A stretch of 64,000 bases of DNA from Burkholderia sp. IMCC1007 (lineage in GTDB: Bacteria; Pseudomonadota; Gammaproteobacteria; Burkholderiales; Burkholderiaceae). The translations under genes and the position numbers were made by a program. Under the pieces are notes generated by a model. The model was not told the origin of the DNA. It did no database searches and saw only the letters and a program-made list of their open reading frames with translations. This document shows positions 58,912 to 64,000 of this stretch, piece by piece. Within the stretch, counting starts at the first letter, position 1; each line of letters starts with the position of its first letter. The DNA lies in NCBI RefSeq assembly GCF_027257875.1, contig NZ_JAPVQY010000012.1, forward strand, positions 62,001 to 126,000. Direction: 5' to 3'.

Positions 58912-59883
58912 TCAGACCGCCATCGGCGCGGTCAGCGGCTCATGGTGCCGATAGCCGACGAGCGAGAAATCGGACGGTTCGATCTGCTCGAGCCATTCAG
59001 GCGCATACACACCCGTCTTCGCGTAGTCCGGCACGCGCTCGGCGATCTCGAGCCGCGGGCTTTCGTACGGCTCGCGCGTGAGCTGCTGCTGCAGCATGTC
59101 GAGCTGGTTCTCGTAGATGTGCGCGTCGCCGATGAAATACGTGAACCAGCGCGGCGTATAGCCCGTCAGCCGCCCGACCAGCGCCAGCAGTGCGGCCCCT
59201 TCGGTCAGGTTGAACGGCGTGCCCAGCCCGACGTCGTTGCTGCGGATGTACAGGCACAGCGAAATCTCGCGCTTCGCGACGTTCGGCAGGAACTGATACA
59301 GCAGGTGGCACGCGGGCAGCGCGATCTGGTCAAGCACCGCCGGATTCCACGCATGAAACAGAATGCGGCGGTCGGACGGGTTTTCCATGATCGTGTCGAG
59401 GCACTGGCGCAACTGGTCGATCGCCTTGTAAAGCAGCACCTTCGGCGCACCGTCCTCGTCGAAGCACGTGACGATCCGGAAACCGCGGCGCGTCGCGTCG
59501 GCGATCTGCGCGTCGGCGCCCGCATCGAGCACCTTGTAGCCGGGCCACTGGCGCCATTGCACGCCGTACACGTCGCCCAGATCGTCGACGCCCTGGCGAT
59601 ACGGGTTCGCGAGCCACTGCGCATTGTCGTTCGCGTTCGCGTCCCACACCTTGCAGCCGAGCGCGCGGAAATCGGCCGCGCTGCGCGATGCACGCAGGAA
59701 ACCGACCAGTTCGCCGATCGCGGACTTGAACGCGAGCTTCTTGGTCGTGACGGCCGGGAAACCTTGCTGGAGGTCGAAACGCAGCATCGCACCGGGCATG
59801 CTGATGGTGCGGATGCCCGTGCGGTTCTCCTGCCAGGTGCCGGTGTCGAGGATGGTGCGAACGAGATCGAGGTACTGTTTCAT
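58912..59883 (-). CDS. thyA: Thymidylate synthase
   Basis: ThyA methylates dUMP to dTMP and produces dihydrofolate, which FolA (62425-62925) recycles. The 323 residues contain [10 protein letters not shown] (catalytic Cys), [19 protein letters not shown] and [19 protein letters not shown]. Start ATG 59883 gives [15 protein letters not shown]. The gene is 41 bp after the sigma-54 activator on the same strand. Confidence 0.97.
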   Translation of the reverse strand: MKQYLDLVRTILDTGTWQENRTGIRTISMPGAMLRFDLQQGFPAVTTKKLAFKSAIGELVGFLRASRSAADFRALGCKVWDANANDNAQWLANPYRQGVDDLGDVYGVQWRQWPGYKVLDAGADAQIADATRRGFRIVTCFDEDGAPKVLLYKAIDQLRQCLDTIMENPSDRRILFHAWNPAVLDQIALPACHLLYQFLPNVAKREISLCLYIRSNDVGLGTPFNLTEGAALLALVGRLTGYTPRWFTYFIGDAHIYENQLDMLQQQLTREPYESPRLEIAERVPDYAKTGVYAPEWLEQIEPSDFSLVGYRHHEPLTAPMAV

Positions 59884-59924
59884 GCGGGTTCCTTCGGCCG
59901 CGAGGGCGGCCGTACCCGCCAATT

Positions 59925-61322
59925 TTAGCAAGCGTGCCGCGGAACCTCCGGCGACGGCGCGGAAAACCCTGCCAGCGTGTCGCCGCGATCGCGCATTCCG
60001 TGCGCGCACATCAGCCGGTAGAGCGTGACGCGCGACACGCCGAGTTCGCGTGCGGCATCGGCGAAACGGCCGCGATGACGCAGCAGCGCCTGCTCGATCG
60101 CCTGCCGTTCGGCCGCCTCCCGCGCCTCCGTCAGCGACACGGGCGCGAGCGTCGCGAACTCCTTCAGCTCGAGATCGGCCGCGCTGATCATCCGGCCCTC
60201 GGACATCACGATCGCCCGGCGCACGCGGTTGATCAACTCGCGCACGTTGCCCGGCCACGAGTAGCCGTACAGCGCGGCGATCGCATCCGGCGAAAAACCG
60301 CGCAGACGGCGATGCGCGTCGCCCTTGAAACGCTCGAGCATGTGGCGCGCGAGCACCTCGATATCCTTGCCGCGCGCCCGCAGCGGCGGCTCCTCGATCT
60401 TCAGCACGCACAGGCGATGGAACAGGTCCTCGCGGAAACGTCCGTCGCGCAGCGCCGCCTCCATGTCCACGTGGGTCGCGCAAATCACGCGTACGTCGAC
60501 CGCCACCGATCCGTGCGCGCCGAGCCGCTCGATCTTGCCTTCCTGCAGGAAGCGCAGCAGGCTCGCCTGGCTTTCGAGCGGCAGGTCGCCGATCTCGTCG
60601 AGAAACAGCGTGCCGCCATTGGCCGCTTCGACGCGGCCGATCTTGCGCTGATTCGCCCCCGTAAACGCGCCGCGCTCATAGCCGAACAGTTCGGCCTGCA
60701 GCAGCGTCGACGGGATGGCACCGCAATTGATCGCGACGAACGGCGCCTGCGCGCGCGACGAGCGCTCGTGAATCGCGACGGCCGTCAGCTCCTTGCCCGT
60801 GCCGGATTCGCCGGAAATAAATACGGGTGCATCGGTCGTCGCGACGCGCCGGATCGTCTTGAACAGCCCGAGCATCGCATCGCAGGTGCCGACCATCTCG
60901 CCTTCGGCGCGCCCGGCCCCGACCGGCGACGCGACGGACTCGGTCAGTGCGATCATCCCGTGCGCATGGCCGACCGTCTCGACGATGCGCGCGGTTTCGT
61001 ACGGCATCGTCACGTAGTCGAAGCAGTAGTCACGAATCAGATGCCGCAGCATGACGTCCTGCAATTGACCGCGCCGGGTCGCAGCGATCCAGCCGATGTG
61101 CTGAATGCACAGACACGCCTCGAGTTCGCGCAGGTCCGCGGGCCTGAAACCCGGTGAAAAATCGAGCAGGCCGGCGGATGCAACGCCGTGCTGCACGACG
61201 CGCCGCACGTCGCGCGGGGTCTCCGCAAGATCGACACGCCATCCGCATTCGTCGAAATGCCTGCGCAACGCGTCGTTCGGCTCGCGCGAAAAATAGATCA
61301 CATGCCGCTGCTCGGCTCGCAT
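59925..61322 (-). CDS. VpsR-like sigma-54-dependent activator
   Basis: The 465 residues have a degenerate receiver-like N-terminal domain (about 5-125) with Asp54, a full AAA+ domain with Walker A GESGTGKE at 171-178, intact GAFTGA at 218-223 and Walker B GGTLFLDE at 236-243, and a C-terminal Fis-type helix-turn-helix ([17 protein letters not shown]). The N-terminal domain is like that of Vibrio VpsR and Burkholderia BerB, which answer to cyclic-di-GMP and act on exopolysaccharide genes; whether this is the BerB orthologue cannot be decided here. It is divergent from a small exported protein gene with a candidate sigma-54 promoter. Confidence 0.88.
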   Translation of the reverse strand: MRAEQRHVIYFSREPNDALRRHFDECGWRVDLAETPRDVRRVVQHGVASAGLLDFSPGFRPADLRELEACLCIQHIGWIAATRRGQLQDVMLRHLIRDYCFDYVTMPYETARIVETVGHAHGMIALTESVASPVGAGRAEGEMVGTCDAMLGLFKTIRRVATTDAPVFISGESGTGKELTAVAIHERSSRAQAPFVAINCGAIPSTLLQAELFGYERGAFTGANQRKIGRVEAANGGTLFLDEIGDLPLESQASLLRFLQEGKIERLGAHGSVAVDVRVICATHVDMEAALRDGRFREDLFHRLCVLKIEEPPLRARGKDIEVLARHMLERFKGDAHRRLRGFSPDAIAALYGYSWPGNVRELINRVRRAIVMSEGRMISAADLELKEFATLAPVSLTEAREAAERQAIEQALLRHRGRFADAARELGVSRVTLYRLMCAHGMRDRGDTLAGFSAPSPEVPRHAC

Positions 61323-61697
61323 ATGCGCACCCCGTTCATCAACCGTCTAACGATTGCCGCGCACACGAAATCACGTGCAAAAAGATCGAATCGGTCAGCC
61401 GAAGCGGCTACTAGGCTCGATTCGCCATGTCCATACGCGGCACTGACAAGCCTCGCACGATGGCGCTTGTTTCGCGTCCAGGTGTTTTTGATCAAGACAG
61501 CTTAGTTATAGGCGCCGCATACGACAAACCGATTGCAGCGCACATGGGCGAGCGGCCGAATCGCTCAGCGGTCGATATAGGTCAATCATCTGCACAGAGC
61601 ACGGGCGGTCACACGTTCCGTATTCCGTATCGACACATGCGCCGATTTTCATCCTTGAAGCGTGACGAATGAATCCGCAGTATTCCCGAGCCCCATC

Positions 61698-61713
61698 GTT
61701 TCAGGCCTGAAAC
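61698..61713. promoter_or_regulatory. Perfect 16-bp palindrome, possible activator site
   Basis: GTTTCAGGCCTGAAAC is its own reverse complement and lies about 115 bp before the expected start site of the exported-protein gene, a usual enhancer distance for sigma-54 activators. It is followed by ATTTTTTC, but the absence of a loop argues against a terminator. Confidence 0.5.
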
Positions 61714-61788
61714 ATTTTTTCGGCCTTTTCGACCGCGACTCACAATGCGCACGAGCGAGTCGCCGTTGCGACAACGCTGCGCGCGCGA

Positions 61789-61803
61789 TGGCATGCATTT
61801 CGC
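61789..61803 (+). promoter_or_regulatory. Candidate sigma-54 promoter
   Basis: TGGCATGCATTTCGC has GG and GC separated by exactly 10 bp, the invariant -24/-12 spacing, and matches TGGCAC-N5-TTGC at 8 of 10 positions. It is 31 bp before the ATG at 61834. Confidence 0.5.
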
Positions 61804-61833
61804 TGAATGGGTAACAGATCGGAGAGCGTGACC

Positions 61834-62196
61834 ATGCGTACAGCCCTTTTGCTTTCTCTCGTCCCCGCTGCGATTGCGCTTGCAGCAGCCGGTATGTTCG
61901 TGCCGGCGTACGCGGACGAAGGCGTGATGCCTGATCACGCGACGCTGCTTGCCGTCACTACGCTGAACGCACCGCAGGACAGGGGCTTCGACATCATGTT
62001 CGTCGCGGTACCGCATCGGATTTCCTCCGACAAGTCGTCAGTGACGCTGTGGGACGAGATCGCGCCGCCTGCCCGGCAGCCGGTGCCGGTTCCTGCACCG
62101 CGCCCCGGCGCCACGCAGCACACGATGGCATGCAGCGCCGGCATGCCTGCTGCATCAATGATGCGCACGCGAGTTCGCATCCCTGACATTCAATAA
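61834..62196 (+). CDS. Small exported protein of unknown function
   Basis: The 120 residues start with a signal peptide (MRTALLLSLVPAAIALAAAG, cleavage after PAYA near 31). The mature part has no recognised domain, with a proline run PVPVPAPRP and a Met-rich end. ATG 61834 has GGAGAG 7 nt upstream; an in-frame start at 61807 lacks one. It sits behind a candidate sigma-54 promoter and divergent from a sigma-54 activator, so it is a likely target of it. Confidence 0.65.
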   Translation: MRTALLLSLVPAAIALAAAGMFVPAYADEGVMPDHATLLAVTTLNAPQDRGFDIMFVAVPHRISSDKSSVTLWDEIAPPARQPVPVPAPRPGATQHTMACSAGMPAASMMRTRVRIPDIQ

Positions 62197-62424
62197 GGAT
62201 TACATATCGATTGAATTCGTCATGAACGTCGAATCGCGTCCCGCATCGTCGATGCAACCACGCGCACCTTTTTTGTGTCCGTCCCCCGGCGGGCACTCTT
62301 TTTATTCGGGGCATCGCCGTCGCGCATGCCCGAAAGCAAACCCCGCTGCCCGCTCGCACCGAATCCGGCAGACGTCGCCGTTCCGGTAGAATCGGCGCCA
62401 TTCCGATTCCCTTTTCCGACTCTC

Positions 62425-62925
62425 ATGACGACGTTGACCCTGATCGTCGCGCGTGCCCGCAACGGCATCATCGGCCGCGACAACCAGTTGCCCTGGAAAC
62501 TTCCCGAAGACCTCGCATTCTTCAAGCGCACGACGATGGGTGCGCCGATCGTGATGGGCCGCAAGACCCACGAGTCGATCGGCCGGCCGCTGCCGGGCCG
62601 CCGCAACATCGTCGTCACGCGCGACGCAACGCGCCGCTTCGACGGCTGCGACACGGTCACGTCGCTTGCTGACGCGCTCGCGCTCGCCGCGCGCGACGGC
62701 GTACCCGAAGCATTCCTGATCGGTGGGGCTCAGCTCTATACGGAAGGCCTCGCGCTCGCGGACAAGCTGGTCGTCACCGAGATCGACGCGGACTTCGACG
62801 GCGACGCGTCGTTCCCGGCGCCCGATCCCGCGCACTGGCACGAAGTGTCGCGCGACGCGCACCAGGCTGCCGCGCCGAACACCTTCAGCTATGCATTCGT
62901 CGTCTACGAGCGCAAGCGTGGCTGA
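62425..62925 (+). CDS. folA: Dihydrofolate reductase
   Basis: FolA reduces dihydrofolate with NADPH and is the target of trimethoprim. The 166 residues show [32 protein letters not shown], read as the conserved N-terminal part at 5-36 (Asp/Glu30-type acid in the PEDLAFFK helix), then [19 protein letters not shown] and [13 protein letters not shown]. The 228 bp upstream to the exported protein gene holds no gene. Confidence 0.97.
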   Translation: MTTLTLIVARARNGIIGRDNQLPWKLPEDLAFFKRTTMGAPIVMGRKTHESIGRPLPGRRNIVVTRDATRRFDGCDTVTSLADALALAARDGVPEAFLIGGAQLYTEGLALADKLVVTEIDADFDGDASFPAPDPAHWHEVSRDAHQAAAPNTFSYAFVVYERKRG

Positions 62926-62950
62926 CGCGCAACGCAACGTGACGCGCAAT

Positions 62951-62986
62951 AAAAAACCCGACCGGCTCGCGCCGCTCGGGTTTTTT
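62951..62986. terminator. Bidirectional terminator between folA and pmbA
   Basis: AAAAAACCCGA pairs with TCGGGTTTTTT around a GC-rich loop. A-runs and T-runs on both sides allow it to stop both convergent transcripts. Confidence 0.9.
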
Positions 62987-63014
62987 ACTTGGCTGGCGGC
63001 CGATGCCGCTCGCC

Positions 63015-64000
63015 TTACTGGCCGGCGATCGTCATCTGCTCGATCAGCACCGAGCCCGTTTCCTTCGTGCCTCGCACGATCGAATCCGCGCCGATCGCGA
63101 CGATATGCCGGAACATTTCCTGCAGCGTGCTCGCGACGGTGATTTCCTCGACCGGGTACTGGATCACGCCGTTCTCGACCCAGAAGCCCGCCGCGCCGCG
63201 CGAATAGTCGCCGGTCACGTAGTTCACGCCCTGCCCCATCAGTTCGGTCAGCAAGAGGCCCGTGCCGAGCTTCTTGAGCATCGCGTCGAAATCGTCGCCC
63301 GGTTGCGTGTTCGAGCTGCGCAGCGCGAGGTTGTGCGAGCCGCCGGCATTGCCGGTGGTCTGCGTGCCGAGCTTGCGTGCGGAATAGGTCGACAGGAAGT
63401 AGCCTTCGACGACACCGTCGCTGACCACGTTGCGCGCGCGCGTGCGCACGCCTTCCTCGTCGAACGGTGCGCTGCCCATTGCGCGCGGCACGTGCGGATC
63501 CTCGACGACCTGGACGTGCGGTGCGAACACCGGCTTGCCGAGGCTGTCGACGAGGAACGAGGTCTTGCGGTACAGCGCGCCGCCGCTCACGGCCTGCACG
63601 AATGCCCCGAGCAGGCCGGCCGCGAGCGGCGCCTCGAACAGCACGGGCACCTTGCGGGTGTCGAGACGGCGTGCGCCCATCCGCGCGAGCGCACGTTCGG
63701 CCGCGTAGCGCCCGACGGCTTCCGGCGCGGCGAGATCGACCGCGCTGCGCTTCGACGAATACCAGTCGTCGCGCTGCATGTGGCGGCCGCTGCCCGCGAT
63801 CGGCGCGCACGCGATGTAGTGGCGCGAATACGGGTAGCCGGACAGAAAGCCGCGCGACGTCGCGAGCACGAACTGCGAATGCTGCGCCGACACGCTCGCG
63901 CCTTCCGAGTTCCGGATCTGCGGGCTGACCGCGAACGCGGCGTCTTCCGCGCGGCGGGCGAGCTCGACGGCGTCGTCGGCCGACAGCGCCCACGGATGAT
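63015..64000 (-). CDS. pmbA: PmbA/TldE metalloprotease subunit (5' end beyond the window)
   Basis: PmbA (TldE) forms a protease with TldD that processes peptides such as microcins and the CcdA antitoxin in E. coli. The frame is open from 64000 down to the stop at 63015, so only the N-terminus is missing. About 328 residues are visible, including SRGFLSGYPYSRHYI, VPVLFEAPLAAGLLGAF, SNTQPGDDFDAM and the ending VRGTKETGSVLIEQMTIAGQ. The GTG at 63893 is inside the gene and not its start. TldE lacks the zinc motif of TldD, in line with this part. Confidence 0.95.
   Translation of the reverse strand, partial: HPWALSADDAVELARRAEDAAFAVSPQIRNSEGASVSAQHSQFVLATSRGFLSGYPYSRHYIACAPIAGSGRHMQRDDWYSSKRSAVDLAAPEAVGRYAAERALARMGARRLDTRKVPVLFEAPLAAGLLGAFVQAVSGGALYRKTSFLVDSLGKPVFAPHVQVVEDPHVPRAMGSAPFDEEGVRTRARNVVSDGVVEGYFLSTYSARKLGTQTTGNAGGSHNLALRSSNTQPGDDFDAMLKKLGTGLLLTELMGQGVNYVTGDYSRGAAGFWVENGVIQYPVEEITVASTLQEMFRHIVAIGADSIVRGTKETGSVLIEQMTIAGQ

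Larger units (their letters stand above)
61323..61833. promoter_or_regulatory. Divergent control region of the sigma-54 activator and small exported protein
   Basis: This 511-bp region has lower GC than its flanks and no supported gene. It holds the perfect palindrome at 61698-61713 and the sigma-54-like element at 61789-61803, listed separately. Nothing else was recognised. Confidence 0.6.

Noticed and set aside
61698..61725. Palindrome plus T-run read as an intrinsic terminator
   Set aside because: The inverted repeat has no loop and no gene ends just upstream on the plus strand, so a protein-binding site is more likely.
63015..63893. A complete pmbA starting at GTG 63893
   Set aside because: The same frame stays open and PmbA-like up to 64000, so the true start is outside the window.

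Overview
The window is a stretch of a high-GC betaproteobacterial chromosome. Gene content, gene order and protein sequences point to Burkholderia, most probably the Burkholderia cepacia complex. The evidence is the earP-efp pair with an arginine-type EF-P, the rpoE-rseA-rseB-mucD-lepA-lepB-rnc-era-recO-pdxJ-acpS-nagZ chain, the yceD-rpmF-plsX-fabHDG-acpP-fabF cluster, and an RNase E gene divergent from rluC. It is almost entirely core genome. No prophage, genomic island or CRISPR array was seen. The only clear mobile element is a TnpB-only IS200/IS605-type unit.

Layout: uvrC (cut by the window edge) diverges from earP-efp, which is followed by an NtrC-like regulator with a substituted sigma-54 contact loop. 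A long minus-strand block, 5601-26658, then reads, in transcription order, yceD, rpmF, plsX, fabH, fabD, fabG, acpP, fabF, a YgfX-like gene, rpoE, rseA, rseB, mucD, a glutaredoxin-like gene, lepA, lepB, rnc, era, recO, pdxJ, acpS and nagZ. It links lipid synthesis, envelope stress control, protein export, RNA processing, PLP and ACP maturation, and wall recycling. The TnpB unit sits in the opposite orientation between acpS and nagZ. Maf and an RsmI-like methylase (plus) follow, then sppA, a Rieske protein, a HAD phosphatase and rluC (minus).

After a 723-bp structured divergent region comes rne, followed by the molybdopterin genes moaA-mobA-moeA, a small membrane protein and an acetyltransferase. 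The next minus-strand genes are rmuC, a D-2-hydroxyacid dehydrogenase, an NhaD-like antiporter, an orphan LutC-type protein and pncB. On the plus strand follow fdxA, two identical tRNA-Asn genes, creA, an AraC regulator, azlCD, an unknown protein, an S4 protein, a MATE exporter and fumC, with a small Ala/Gly-rich exported protein on the minus strand among them. The right end holds a hotdog thioesterase, a 46-residue lipoprotein, an ArsR-like regulator, an 851-residue FecR/WP-rich exported protein, thyA, a VpsR-like sigma-54 activator with a divergent small exported protein, folA, and pmbA cut by the window edge.

The most unusual items are four. First, the TnpB lacks the usual RuvC-II glutamate and its RNA guide would point at the acpS stop codon. 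Second, a possible self-contained sigma-54 circuit lies at 59925-62196. Third, the receiver/AAA+ protein carries GAFDGA in place of GAFTGA. Fourth, there is a large imperfect hairpin in the efp leader. All calls come from reading the sequence; no database search was run.
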